A stretch of DNA of 64,000 nucleotides, taken from positions 1 through 64,000 of the IMG/VR virus record IMGVR_UViG_3300025133_000045. One strand, 5' to 3'. The notes beneath the pieces are model-generated. The model made no database searches, was not told the origin of the DNA, and saw only the letters and a program-made list of their open reading frames with translations. Source of the DNA: a virus. Positions 52,092 to 61,737 of this stretch are shown one piece after another (the stretch's first letter is position 1; every line of letters begins with the position of its first letter). Both the position numbers and the translations under genes were made by a program.

Positions 52092-52493
52092 TTAAAGAGA
52101 AATAGGTATTGTAAGAACCGCACCAATTTCCAGAGGGACAATACTGTATTCGATACGAATTGACAAAAGGCTGTCAGAAAGAATACCTCCAGCAACAACA
52201 TCCTGCCCATTATTAAAAACAATATTGTTTATCTTGATATAAGGTAGATACTTGATCGTTTGCGCCCTTATTCTGCTTTCTATATTTGAGAGGGTCGCGG
52301 GCACGTATTGCCAGAATAAATAATTTCTAATCCCTACACCAAATTTCCCATCCATAATGCGTTCGCCAGGAGAAGTCAAAACAAGCATTTTAAGATTTTG
52401 TGCTCCCACTCCTTCAAGTGTTTTCAAGAGGGCATAAGGCCCATCTTCATTTGTCACATGTAGCGGTAATTCTGGTGCGTATCCTACAGCCAT
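52092..52493 (-). CDS. 25: Baseplate wedge protein gp25
   Basis: 133 aa, the GPW/gp25 family. The conserved segment VLTSPGERIMDGKFGVGIRN (gp25 normally has an EPR motif; here GER) followed by YLFWQYVPATLSNIESRIRA is diagnostic. It ends PLEIGAVLTIPISL. It is the smallest wedge protein and links gp6 rings to the hub and to the sheath start. Same length as T4 gp25 (132). It is placed directly before gp6 as expected. Confidence 0.95.
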   Translation of the reverse strand: MAVGYAPELPLHVTNEDGPYALLKTLEGVGAQNLKMLVLTSPGERIMDGKFGVGIRNYLFWQYVPATLSNIESRIRAQTIKYLPYIKINNIVFNNGQDVVAGGILSDSLLSIRIEYSIVPLEIGAVLTIPISL

Positions 52494-52514
52494 TTTGTTT
52501 CTCCTTCGGACATT

Positions 52515-55500
52515 TTAGGGGCAAAGAACCTCATTCTTATCTGTGGGTTTTGGATATTTTCGACGCCACGCGAACCAACGTAGAAAATTGTTTCTTTGTG
52601 ATTTTGGCCTCTCTCCCTTCGTGAGTTTCTTTTTATCAGCTTTTTGCTCATCACTCTCATAAGTAGGATCATTCGAATTATAAAACTGCATGAAAACTCT
52701 TTTTGCTGCTTTTTTCGATTTCTCAAACGTTTTCTGATCCCACGTCCTAAACCCTTTGGCGAAGCTGTACCACTTGCCTCCATTTACAGTCCACCCATCT
52801 TCAACCCAGCCAATAGAGGGCAAAAAGTTATTTATACTGTAAACGGCAAGCCAGGATACCATTTTTTCAAGCGGAACACATATTCCAAAGAGCAGTTTAT
52901 AGGCGTCTGTATTTGCCAACTCATCCAAGATACAGCTTCTGTTGGTCTCATCAAACCCCTCTATGTCGTCTAAAAATTGCTGCAAGGTCTGGTCACTGTT
53001 GGGGTCAACATCCATTTCGTGGGAGGCCAACGGAACCATGTATAAAGTACCTCCATCGCATGGGACCACGAACGACTTTTCTTCGATGATTGGCATTCCC
53101 GTAACCGCGAGTGCGAGGTTACCAGGCAATCTTGTAGCTGGGTATGAGCCCCACTCCTCATCATCGGTATCCAAAGCCGTCGTAAAAACAAGTCGGTAAC
53201 CCAAAGACACATTTTCGAATAACTCAGAGAGCAACATATCTGCTTTATCTGGCTGATTATTTGCCCAATCTATAAAGCTGTCCAGATTTTCCACATCTTT
53301 TGGCCTAGCAGGGAACATGGGGCTGGGCGTGAGCGTATTCGATAATGGTGTAACCCGCAAATACCTTTCTAATCTAAACGGAACAATTTCACCCTCATCG
53401 GTTTCCGCGTAGCCCTTTGCCAAAGGTTCTGTTTTTTCAGGATCAGCAACAGGATCAACCCCATTCCAGACATCCAAAACGCCCGCTTCCAATGACCCTT
53501 GGATAAAAGATGCTGACCCCAAGAAAAGTGACTGAAGATTTGGCACCGGCATTCCCTCGGGATGCAGATTTTCTTCAAACTGTTTGCTCATGCTCTCCAA
53601 CTCGATGAGAACAATTCTACTCAAAAGAGTCAAAATACCGGGCTCATATGTGGCCTTTTCGTGATCCAGGGCTATTTGAACCATCTCGTCTCTTTCTTTA
53701 TTGTATTTTGATTTGTTGAATAAGCCCTTTGGAGGAACAAAGGTTAGCTGCAATTCATTCAGATAATCCATCGCCTCTTGTTCGGAAGGTGTAGGCTCAA
53801 TCATTCCAAGATCTACCTGGCGTCCATACATTTGAACAATCTGCTCCATGAAGCGATAATAGTATTTCTTGCTGGGGCCAAAAACTCCCATCTGTTGGAC
53901 ATCCTCGTCAATGGACTTTACAACATAGTTCGATATTATTTCCCCGAAACACTTTGATCCAAAGACCGCACACACCGGACCACCCCTCAGAAGAACCTCG
54001 ATGGCATAAATTCGAGCAATCGCCATTATACTCGTATCGATACCTGCTTGGGCACCCCTTGTAAGCGCAATATTAAATGGAATATCCTGAGCGCAATCAG
54101 ATCCTGGCTTCGCAAACAATCTCTTGTCGTCTTGATATTTGTTCATGAGTTCCATATAAACATCTTTTAGATCTTCAAACTTACAAATTGGTTCACGAGG
54201 AGCAGTGCCATCAATGGGGTCGCACGCATCCACTTCAGGAACAAATTTATCCATCATCCCAAGCCAACCCCATCGATCTGGATCTCTCAAATAAAAAGGA
54301 GGGTTGTCCGCATTCCCATTAAATCGATTGTATATTTGTTGGTCAAAGCTTTCATCCGGCTCAGGAGGGAGCTTTCGCCCATTCGCCTTAGCAAATTCTT
54401 TATCAACATTTGGACCAGCCATATACGCCTGTATTTGTGTTTGGCTCTCGTCATAACCAAACTGGAAAGGGTCCGGTGGAGGCTGGTCGTCTCCAGCAGC
54501 ATACCCTTCTCCATTCGAAGCCAGCAAAAGAGCAAACTTTCTCATATATACGTCTTGCAAAAAGGGCAATGCATTCCTTAAATTTGTTTTAACCTCGGCC
54601 ACCGCAGCAGCATCATAGCCGGGATAACTTTCTATTACGCTGGTAATGTAGGAGCTAAACGCTTCTTCATCCAACGGATTGTTAACAAGATCTAAATTTA
54701 AAGTTTCCAGTAAAGCCTCGACATCATCAGGGGTGTCGTGTGTAATCCTAAATCTTTGAACCTGTGTCCAGTCTGCGGATAGTTCTCCCTCGGCTTCACC
54801 ATCAACAGATCCGTCTAGATTAAAGGCTGGCATCCCCGTCTTCTCCCAAAGAATGGTCTCTGTTTTATCAACATCGTTCCACACACCCCCTTCCTTTAAG
54901 GCCGTTGCGGCGGTTAGTTTAAAATGATATTGATCCATCGGCTTTTCCGAATAATCTTGATATTCTAAATCGAACCCTTTATACTCAACTGTTTCAGTTA
55001 TTGGCATCAAATTTGTAAAATCAAATCCAGTAACGAGAGTGTAACTTCCATCCGATTCCCATTTTGAACCCTTACATGGAGCAACTGGTGGGACTGGCCT
55101 CATGGGTCGCGGTTCAAAACCTTCAGCAATTTTCAAACTATCTTCAAACCCTATTACTGTCTCATTATATTGCGTAAAATACTTCTGCAAAAGAATAGCA
55201 ACCGTCATTGGATAGCCGCCCTCAGCAAAGCCACTCTTGTAAGCAACCAACTCTATATCTGTATTTTCTCCCGTGCCCACCGCATCTTCGCGACCAGATA
55301 TCTCTCCCCATTCATCCTTCGGAATAGCTGTGTCCCATCCCTGATCGTCGGCCCAATTATCAGTATAGGAACCGCCCATGCCTAGTTCGCTTGCAAGCTG
55401 TGAGCCTCGTCGTCGAACTTTTCGTTCATGCACCTTTATACCAAGACCATTGGAGTCGCTCAGCACCATATCAAAGAACCCTCTCCTGCCAACCAGGTCT

Positions 55501-58500
55501 CTGATGTGGGCCTTATCAATGCTCTCAAAAGTGTTTTTGGCTGCTTGTTTTGCAATCTCGTTCATGGCTTCCGGTATTTCTGGAAGGATGGAGCCACCTG
55601 GTGCAAAGGGGTCGCCACTATCGGGACAGATTGGGTCACTTCCAAGGATTGGCGGGAACTCTTGGAATGGCCCACCTTGAAGGACGTTAGCAAGGTCTGC
55701 TAGATCTTTCTTGGCCCTGTCCGTCATTGCTTCAATCTGCTCTTCACACTCTTCGGGCGTCAGACCCTTGGATTGCATCATTGAACATCGAATATCATTG
55801 AACATCGCCAACTGTGAAGGCGAGGCACAAATTGAATTACAAACAGGTGTATCCAAGCTGTCTATTTTTTGAGCCTGATCGAGAAGATCTGGATTAACGA
55901 TGGTGCCCAGTGCCTTAAACAGGTTTTCGATATCAGAGGGCTGCATACACGCCAAACTCGGTATCTGATCTGCTGTAACATCAGAAATCATTTGTTTAAC
56001 CTGGCTTGTGGCCTCGCCATTCAAAAGATCGATAACTTCACCATTAGTTAAAACGGCAGCCAGAACTTCTGAAAATGCAGCCGCATCTTCGGGAGTTGGC
56101 ACCTGACCTGGCGTCGTACAACTTCCCACCCCCGTGGCCTCCATCATGGTACGGAGAGCCTCATCGATTTGATCGTCTGTTGCATCGGGACACAATGCAT
56201 CCCCCAACGCATTACGAAAGTCATTGCCACCTGTAATCAGATTGAGCAACGCACCGCCGATTACGCCCAAAAGAGCGCAGAGAGCATCAAAAATGATCTC
56301 AAGCAGCTTCTTGAGGATTAAAATAATCAGCTTAATAACGATATATTCGATAAGCTCTTTTGCTATATTAATAATAATCCTAAAGATGTCCATACTGAAA
56401 AAGTCTTCATTAAGAACCGGCAAGGAAATGGCAAAGTGGCCTCGGCAGAAATCCAACTCCAATGTCTTAAAAAAGTCACCAATAGGAGGAGTAAACAAGG
56501 GAAAAGGTGGGCAATCCATTTGTTGAAGAATACGTGCAACAATCGGAGCACCTGGCAATTCGTTTAGCTGCGCCATCAACATATCAAGATCGATCACATT
56601 ATTGTCAATCATGTTTATAAGAGCTTGCTTGTAGGCTGTCGATACACTATCCATAATACTATCAGCGGCTGTACCAATAGAGCCAGGGTTTCCATATGCT
56701 CTATTGATTGCATGTTCATCAATTGCCACACCAGTTGTTGACCCCTCAAACGTTGGAACCCCAGGCCCCACAACTTCATCGGATGATTGCCACTCCTGAG
56801 CCGTTTCTGGTAGATTTTCCTTATCCACCGACATGGTACGCCCTTGGCCACTGTAGCTTCCGGCTCTATAGCCCGCATCCCACGGAGGAGGAATATTGCT
56901 GACATCCTTTTCAAGATTGTCAAAGACCTCACGCTGTACATCTGGCGGCAAACCGATAAATATTCTTTGGAAATTGGCCTCATCCATGGCATTAAAGGCA
57001 GCCTTGACCATTTCCTTCATGGCATCATCGAAACTAAGACCAGCAAACAAACAAGCAAATGCCGATTCCATTAACGCCAAAAGGCCACAAACGCCAAGCT
57101 TGTCCAAGATCTTGGTCCACAACTCATCTGGATCTGTTGCTATTTCCTTTAAAAGCTCAGGAAGTTGCTCTAAATTTCTATCTCCAGCAAAAAATTCCTT
57201 CAAAGCAGTATCTCGGGCTCTCTCTGCCAATTCGCCCAGATTATCAAGCTTGACATCGTTCTTTCTTTTGCCCTCCAAAGTTGCACACAAATCATTTGCG
57301 AACTTGTCAGCAAACGCATCCTGAAGAGACACAATCTCATCCATGATGTCTTTACCAAGCTCGGCAAATTCATCTCCAAGGTTACCCATAAATGTAGGGT
57401 CATCTTCTACAGAAAGATCTTGTCGACAAAAAAGTGCATCTTCTCCATAAACATCCACCAATATCTCAACCGGAGGGAAAGCCACATACTTTGTCAAAAA
57501 ATCACCAAACTCAAGGGGCTCGGTCGCAGTTACGTCATTCCAAATTTCCGGCAATTTCGAAACAAAATACATTGTCCTTTGAATGGTCTGCGGATCTGAA
57601 TTTTTGAACGCACCCATGGTTTTGGTCATCTTCTCGGGCTTATCACAGCCTATTTCAGTAGCCGTGATGTAGTCCACCCTCATATCAGAATCGAAGCCAA
57701 TTTCTATTTCATCAATTCGCTTCTTTCCTCCAAACGACCTTTTAAACTTAAAATCATTTTCACGCAATAAAGCTCGAAAATCTTTTCGGAAAACTCTTAT
57801 TCTTTCAGCCTCGTCTTTTAAATTTAAGGTGGGCTCACTTATCCTGCCGCCCTCATTAAAAAACCATATAGCTTGCCTGACTGCCAAAATCTCCATGGAC
57901 CTAGCCACTTGCTTGGTCATCAACAGAAAATCGGCTCCTCTTATCTTAACATATGCCGGGTAATCCTCTTTATCCGGCATCTCTTCAGGAGGGCCTAGCT
58001 CCTCTATTGAATTAAAAGTTGTCCATGGCACAACAATCAGAGCCTTCATTTTTACAAATGATCTTGTCGATACACAAGTCTCTTTAATGGTGCCAGCATC
58101 CACACACAGTTGAACAGGATCTACTTCGGCTCCCTCTGAACCGTCTTCAAGAGTCTGGCTGTAGGGCTCTGTCTTCTTGCCATAAAATTCAAGCAGCTTT
58201 ATAACGCCCTCGGTCAAATAATCTGGGTCGTTATAGAGGTTTTCTATCGAGGTTGCTTCGTATTTCGTATTCAGAGTTATAGAATATTCGCATGTCTTGG
58301 CATTTAAAAATGGCTCATTCTCTGTTAGCTTGGTCCAGTTGGGTGTAATGGCATTCGGATCGCCAACACAAGGAGGAGGACACGGTGGTTCTTCTTCAAT
58401 GACTTCGGGCTCGTCACAGGTGACCAGATTGGCAGAAGCCACAGAAGCAGCCGTTCCACCAGGCGCAGAGGCTGCTTCTGCCTCAGCAAAAACCTGCCAA

Positions 58501-59327
58501 TCAACCCCAGCCAAAAGCTGACCAGCACTTAACCCTGTATAGTCTTCAATGGCTGAAAGGACAGCTTTTTGCTCATCGCTTGCAAGAGTGAACCCTTTCG
58601 AAGGTTGTGTCTCCCAAGCCTCAAAGTAATCAAACGGGTCTTGTTCTGCAACATAAACTGTAGCGCCATATAAATATGTAAGATCTGTACTTTCCTCAAT
58701 TGGATATCCAAATTCATCAGAGTAGTCTCCATAAAAAAGACTATACGTGCTGGCAAACCAAGGCAAAGTGAGCGGATTGGGGTGTTCAAAATCAGTTAGG
58801 TCATCCCAAGGATTTCTATCTTTGTAGAAAGTATTTCCTGCAAGATTTACTTTTATAAAAGCAAGAACAGCATCTTGAATAGTTTTAAACTTAGCATCAC
58901 CCGGTGTGGCAGTGCTAGAGTGTATGCACAAAAGCTCAAGGTGAGTCTGCCCTGTATAGTCTTCTACTGTATCCAGAACCGCCTGCCTCGCATCTCGGCA
59001 GTCCTGAACTGCTGGACCTTCAACAAGTTCCCTAGCCTGTAGATAATTTGCGGCTCCATACAAATATGTGAAATCAGTGTCTTCGTCTATGGGATAACCA
59101 TCTCCAGGGATTCCCTCATAAGTGCCATCATCATAGTATAGTGTAAACCATGTATCATGTAGCGTGCCACGACAATCAGTAAAATCACCAAGATTTGAAG
59201 AGCCATCATATAGTTCATTTTCTTTGATTATTTTAATAAAATCAGATATAGCATCCTGAACTGCTTCAAGTTGCGCTTCCTTGTGACGCTGGATTTCGCC
59301 AGCTTGTCCTTCACCTTCCAGAGCCAT
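52515..59327 (-). CDS. Giant baseplate protein with internal repeats, 2270 aa
   Basis: A Glu/Asp-rich soluble protein, MALEGEGQAGEIQRHKEAQ at its start. Residues 24-133 and 151-273 are a tandem repeat (feature below). In the middle, near residues 980-1035, is a hydrophobic run (IIINIAKELIEYIVIKLIIL, ILKKLLEIIF, LCALLGVIGGALLNLI), strong enough to be a membrane-active or tightly packed helical part. Other parts (GRTMSVDKENLPETAQEWQS, LTLLSRIVLIELESMSKQFE) show no known domain. It lies between the hub genes and gp25, so it is a hub or wedge component, perhaps a large fusion of several baseplate proteins. T4 has no baseplate protein near this size. Confidence 0.8.
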   Translation of the reverse strand: MALEGEGQAGEIQRHKEAQLEAVQDAISDFIKIIKENELYDGSSNLGDFTDCRGTLHDTWFTLYYDDGTYEGIPGDGYPIDEDTDFTYLYGAANYLQARELVEGPAVQDCRDARQAVLDTVEDYTGQTHLELLCIHSSTATPGDAKFKTIQDAVLAFIKVNLAGNTFYKDRNPWDDLTDFEHPNPLTLPWFASTYSLFYGDYSDEFGYPIEESTDLTYLYGATVYVAEQDPFDYFEAWETQPSKGFTLASDEQKAVLSAIEDYTGLSAGQLLAGVDWQVFAEAEAASAPGGTAASVASANLVTCDEPEVIEEEPPCPPPCVGDPNAITPNWTKLTENEPFLNAKTCEYSITLNTKYEATSIENLYNDPDYLTEGVIKLLEFYGKKTEPYSQTLEDGSEGAEVDPVQLCVDAGTIKETCVSTRSFVKMKALIVVPWTTFNSIEELGPPEEMPDKEDYPAYVKIRGADFLLMTKQVARSMEILAVRQAIWFFNEGGRISEPTLNLKDEAERIRVFRKDFRALLRENDFKFKRSFGGKKRIDEIEIGFDSDMRVDYITATEIGCDKPEKMTKTMGAFKNSDPQTIQRTMYFVSKLPEIWNDVTATEPLEFGDFLTKYVAFPPVEILVDVYGEDALFCRQDLSVEDDPTFMGNLGDEFAELGKDIMDEIVSLQDAFADKFANDLCATLEGKRKNDVKLDNLGELAERARDTALKEFFAGDRNLEQLPELLKEIATDPDELWTKILDKLGVCGLLALMESAFACLFAGLSFDDAMKEMVKAAFNAMDEANFQRIFIGLPPDVQREVFDNLEKDVSNIPPPWDAGYRAGSYSGQGRTMSVDKENLPETAQEWQSSDEVVGPGVPTFEGSTTGVAIDEHAINRAYGNPGSIGTAADSIMDSVSTAYKQALINMIDNNVIDLDMLMAQLNELPGAPIVARILQQMDCPPFPLFTPPIGDFFKTLELDFCRGHFAISLPVLNEDFFSMDIFRIIINIAKELIEYIVIKLIILILKKLLEIIFDALCALLGVIGGALLNLITGGNDFRNALGDALCPDATDDQIDEALRTMMEATGVGSCTTPGQVPTPEDAAAFSEVLAAVLTNGEVIDLLNGEATSQVKQMISDVTADQIPSLACMQPSDIENLFKALGTIVNPDLLDQAQKIDSLDTPVCNSICASPSQLAMFNDIRCSMMQSKGLTPEECEEQIEAMTDRAKKDLADLANVLQGGPFQEFPPILGSDPICPDSGDPFAPGGSILPEIPEAMNEIAKQAAKNTFESIDKAHIRDLVGRRGFFDMVLSDSNGLGIKVHERKVRRRGSQLASELGMGGSYTDNWADDQGWDTAIPKDEWGEISGREDAVGTGENTDIELVAYKSGFAEGGYPMTVAILLQKYFTQYNETVIGFEDSLKIAEGFEPRPMRPVPPVAPCKGSKWESDGSYTLVTGFDFTNLMPITETVEYKGFDLEYQDYSEKPMDQYHFKLTAATALKEGGVWNDVDKTETILWEKTGMPAFNLDGSVDGEAEGELSADWTQVQRFRITHDTPDDVEALLETLNLDLVNNPLDEEAFSSYITSVIESYPGYDAAAVAEVKTNLRNALPFLQDVYMRKFALLLASNGEGYAAGDDQPPPDPFQFGYDESQTQIQAYMAGPNVDKEFAKANGRKLPPEPDESFDQQIYNRFNGNADNPPFYLRDPDRWGWLGMMDKFVPEVDACDPIDGTAPREPICKFEDLKDVYMELMNKYQDDKRLFAKPGSDCAQDIPFNIALTRGAQAGIDTSIMAIARIYAIEVLLRGGPVCAVFGSKCFGEIISNYVVKSIDEDVQQMGVFGPSKKYYYRFMEQIVQMYGRQVDLGMIEPTPSEQEAMDYLNELQLTFVPPKGLFNKSKYNKERDEMVQIALDHEKATYEPGILTLLSRIVLIELESMSKQFEENLHPEGMPVPNLQSLFLGSASFIQGSLEAGVLDVWNGVDPVADPEKTEPLAKGYAETDEGEIVPFRLERYLRVTPLSNTLTPSPMFPARPKDVENLDSFIDWANNQPDKADMLLSELFENVSLGYRLVFTTALDTDDEEWGSYPATRLPGNLALAVTGMPIIEEKSFVVPCDGGTLYMVPLASHEMDVDPNSDQTLQQFLDDIEGFDETNRSCILDELANTDAYKLLFGICVPLEKMVSWLAVYSINNFLPSIGWVEDGWTVNGGKWYSFAKGFRTWDQKTFEKSKKAAKRVFMQFYNSNDPTYESDEQKADKKKLTKGERPKSQRNNFLRWFAWRRKYPKPTDKNEVLCP
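58509..59258 (-). repeat. Protein-level tandem repeat at the N terminus of the 2270-aa protein
   Basis: Residues 24-133 and 151-273 align: QDAISDFIK with QDAVLAFIK; GYPIDEDTDFTYLYGAANYL with GYPIEESTDLTYLYGATVYV; AVLDTVEDYTG with AVLSAIEDYTG. The DNA copies have diverged, so the duplication is old. The unit is about 115 residues, alpha/beta. Confidence 0.85.
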
Positions 59328-59328
59328 A

Positions 59329-60234
59329 TTAATTCACCCTGTTAAATCGGCTATTAATCCAGTTGCCGCCAAATGGAGTATAATTATTTATTTCATCGAG
59401 CATAAGCTTGACCTTGTTCCCATAAGCTGGCATCATACACTGAACGAGCCCTTGCACAGCAAAGTTTGGGGATGGAGTGGTCGGAATACCCAAAAAGGGA
59501 CTTATATGAATATGACTCATCAAAGCAATTACAAGCGTAGTATACAGTCCGTTTAGTTCGTCGATCCTGCCGTTCATATCTTTTAAGGCATCGACCAGGC
59601 GACCACCCTTTGGGATTGGTTCCAAACCCACTGTTTCGTCGTCATTACCAGCTATGAGGTCAATACCATAATTCGTTTTGAGCTTCTCGCCAGCAGAGTT
59701 TCTTTCTTTCGGTGTCGTTCCGGTGACGAGCTTGATCCCTTCGCGTCCAATAATACGAACAGCGTCTGCCTTAATGCCGATACCAGACCTTGCCACCGAA
59801 AGGCCAACATTGCCTTTCGCCAAACCAAAGTTCTTATCAATGTCGGTCCTCTGGCTGATATAAATTCGAGCAGCGTCACCTTTGAAGTTGGGGTCCACAT
59901 AAGTGTTAGGTTTGGGTCCATCTTTGGTGGCTCCCATCTTACCAACAACCAGATCAATCATTCCTGCCTGGGTTGATCCCATACCCCCATAGCCACTATT
60001 TTTCGGGCCAGGCCGGTCTCGACCAAGAATAATCCAAGCATTATTGTTGTTTTTATAGACTATCTCAGACTTTGCCTGATTATGAAAAGGGATGGGCTCA
60101 GGCATGTTTGAGCAGTTTAAGCCCATACCGTTAGTGCCTTCAGCTTGTGCAGGATTATTTTCTATAGCCTTTTTAAAAGCATCCGGCAGGCTGTCGAGGT
60201 CTTTAATTTTCTTTTTCTTTCCGAATAAACCCAT
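59329..60234 (-). CDS. Baseplate hub-region structural protein, 301 aa
   Basis: Starts MGLFGKKKKIKDLDSLPDAF and has NNAWIILGRDRPGPKNSGYG, YVDPNFKGDAARIYISQRTD and GLSVARSGIGIKADAVRIIG, which I recall from hub or spike-like virion proteins of marine phages. The regular strands with Gly and Asp suggest a beta-solenoid in the middle. The C terminus has a His-rich loop (MSHIHISPFLGI) that may bind metal, as at the tip of tail needles. It overlaps the VanY-type gene stop (TAATG), fitting a joint role at the tail tip. Confidence 0.78.
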   Translation of the reverse strand: MGLFGKKKKIKDLDSLPDAFKKAIENNPAQAEGTNGMGLNCSNMPEPIPFHNQAKSEIVYKNNNNAWIILGRDRPGPKNSGYGGMGSTQAGMIDLVVGKMGATKDGPKPNTYVDPNFKGDAARIYISQRTDIDKNFGLAKGNVGLSVARSGIGIKADAVRIIGREGIKLVTGTTPKERNSAGEKLKTNYGIDLIAGNDDETVGLEPIPKGGRLVDALKDMNGRIDELNGLYTTLVIALMSHIHISPFLGIPTTPSPNFAVQGLVQCMMPAYGNKVKLMLDEINNYTPFGGNWINSRFNRVN

Positions 60235-61448
60235 TATACTGTTGCCGCTCCTTCTCCAGTCGTAAAAAAACTATCCCACGTTGAATGATCTCTTGCTACT
60301 ATCATAAACTGGCTTCCTGCCCCCGCCTGATATTCCCAGTGCCAACGTTCTGAACTAACGCCCCTAACAAATCCATATTTATGTGCATTTAACATCAGCC
60401 ATTTATAGGTGGCGGTTATGGAACCTGGATTTGATACCTGAGATTTTGGCATTCCAGTAACAAGATCAAATGCAATTCCACTTTGATGATTAGATCTGCC
60501 AACAGAGGCTGTCGCGGGGTCGCAAACTCCTGAGCCGCAATTCTGGTCCCACAAAGTCTGCTGTCCAGATTTTACCCCACCACCACACTCTTCGGGAATA
60601 ATCGCATCGTCATTCCCACGAAATGCTGAAACAATTTGTAGAGTGACCCCATCCCTTTCGGCTGCATCTCGCATTGTGAGATAAAACCCAGCAATATCCT
60701 TGGATACCGGACAACCATCAATTATAGCGGTCTCTACGGTGCCACCTCCAAATTTTGACCCCCTCTCCATAACTGGCCCTTCACACAAGTCGTCTATTTC
60801 CGTGTAAGGAGGGGTTACAGTGTCATTTCCAGGTGCCATACCCATGAGATTCCCAACGGCACCAGTAGCGCTATCGAAAGAACCAAGAGCACTCCCCGAA
60901 CTAGATGCAGGGAGTAGGCTTACTCTTTCGGCCACGCCTTTATAGATTCCTCCCCTCTTGTTCGCTCTATCAACATAATCTATCCATACTATATCTCCTG
61001 GCATCGGCAGTGTAGACGCCTCGCCAGCCCCATCCAATGTTCCATAAAAAAGTGAGGTCTGTTTCAAACATAAAGTTAGTATCCGATCATAGAAGCTCAA
61101 GTCGGAACCTGTGCCATCTACAGACACATTTGGCTTGCCTATGAGTGAATCGACAAAATCATCGTAAGCAGTCACAGCTATATATTTAATATTTTCGCCC
61201 TTCAAATGTGTAGAGACAGCAGTAGTGCCATAAAAATTTTCTGCTTCTTCATCAAGCTCCCTAATTTCAATCACTTCCGCTTTTCGAGGATAAAATAATT
61301 TTACGACAGGAGCAATAAATTCACTTATTATCGTTTGAATAACAGTATCTGAATTAAGATTATCTAAACTTAGCCTGAAGCTGTTGAAATCAATAGTATC
61401 ATCATTTTGTGTCCCTGGGACAGCATTTATTCGGACATCCTTACCCAT
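60234..61448 (-). CDS. Tail hub protein with C-terminal VanY/M15 peptidoglycan peptidase domain
   Basis: 404 aa. The N-terminal ~190 residues are an oligonucleotide-binding-like or hub domain with LPMPGDIVWIDYVDRANKRG. The linker is Ser/Gly-rich. The C-terminal part is a peptidase M15 (VanY, D-Ala-D-Ala carboxypeptidase/ L-Ala-D-Glu endopeptidase) domain: VSAFRGNDD, SNHQSGIAFDLVTG with metal-binding His and Asp (about 321 and 328), and ERWHWEYQ with catalytic Glu and last metal His (about 370). It probably cuts peptidoglycan for DNA entry, in place of the lysozyme domain of T4 gp5. No signal peptide is present, so it works as part of the virion, unless also used for lysis. The overlap with the gp33-like gene implies coupled translation. 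Confidence 0.88.
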   Translation of the reverse strand: MGKDVRINAVPGTQNDDTIDFNSFRLSLDNLNSDTVIQTIISEFIAPVVKLFYPRKAEVIEIRELDEEAENFYGTTAVSTHLKGENIKYIAVTAYDDFVDSLIGKPNVSVDGTGSDLSFYDRILTLCLKQTSLFYGTLDGAGEASTLPMPGDIVWIDYVDRANKRGGIYKGVAERVSLLPASSSGSALGSFDSATGAVGNLMGMAPGNDTVTPPYTEIDDLCEGPVMERGSKFGGGTVETAIIDGCPVSKDIAGFYLTMRDAAERDGVTLQIVSAFRGNDDAIIPEECGGGVKSGQQTLWDQNCGSGVCDPATASVGRSNHQSGIAFDLVTGMPKSQVSNPGSITATYKWLMLNAHKYGFVRGVSSERWHWEYQAGAGSQFMIVARDHSTWDSFFTTGEGAATV

Positions 61449-61737
61449 TTACCTTATCCCCCTTCTTGATCATGTCAAAAAGCTCATCTTTATCTTGATC
61501 GGACAACGCAGCGCCACGAGACTCTTTCTTTTGCAGAATGCCAGTTATTTTTACAAGTTGCTCATTGGATCGCTGCAAGGTCTCGACATATTTGGCTGCT
61601 GTAAAACCAACTTCTTTATGACGTTGCTCATCCTTGCTCAAATACCGGATTACATCATCAAGAAGCTCTTTGGTGATTTCCCTATCTTCTTGAATATTGT
61701 CAATTGCCATCTCTAAATAAGAATTGATATCTTTCAT
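61441..61737 (-). CDS. 33: Possible gp33-type late transcription coactivator, 98 aa
   Basis: A helical acidic protein: MKDINSYLEMAIDNIQEDRE, FTAAKYVETLQRSNEQLVKI and DKDELFDMIKKGD. It is the same size as T4 gp33 (112) and directly follows the gp55 gene (ATGA overlap). gp33 joins gp55 to the sliding clamp gp45 and to RNA polymerase for late transcription. The C-terminal LFDMI resembles the short hydrophobic-acidic clamp-binding tail of gp33. I rely on position, size and this tail; no strong alignment is claimed. It could be an unrelated small protein. Confidence 0.5.
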   Translation of the reverse strand: MKDINSYLEMAIDNIQEDREITKELLDDVIRYLSKDEQRHKEVGFTAAKYVETLQRSNEQLVKITGILQKKESRGAALSDQDKDELFDMIKKGDKVNG

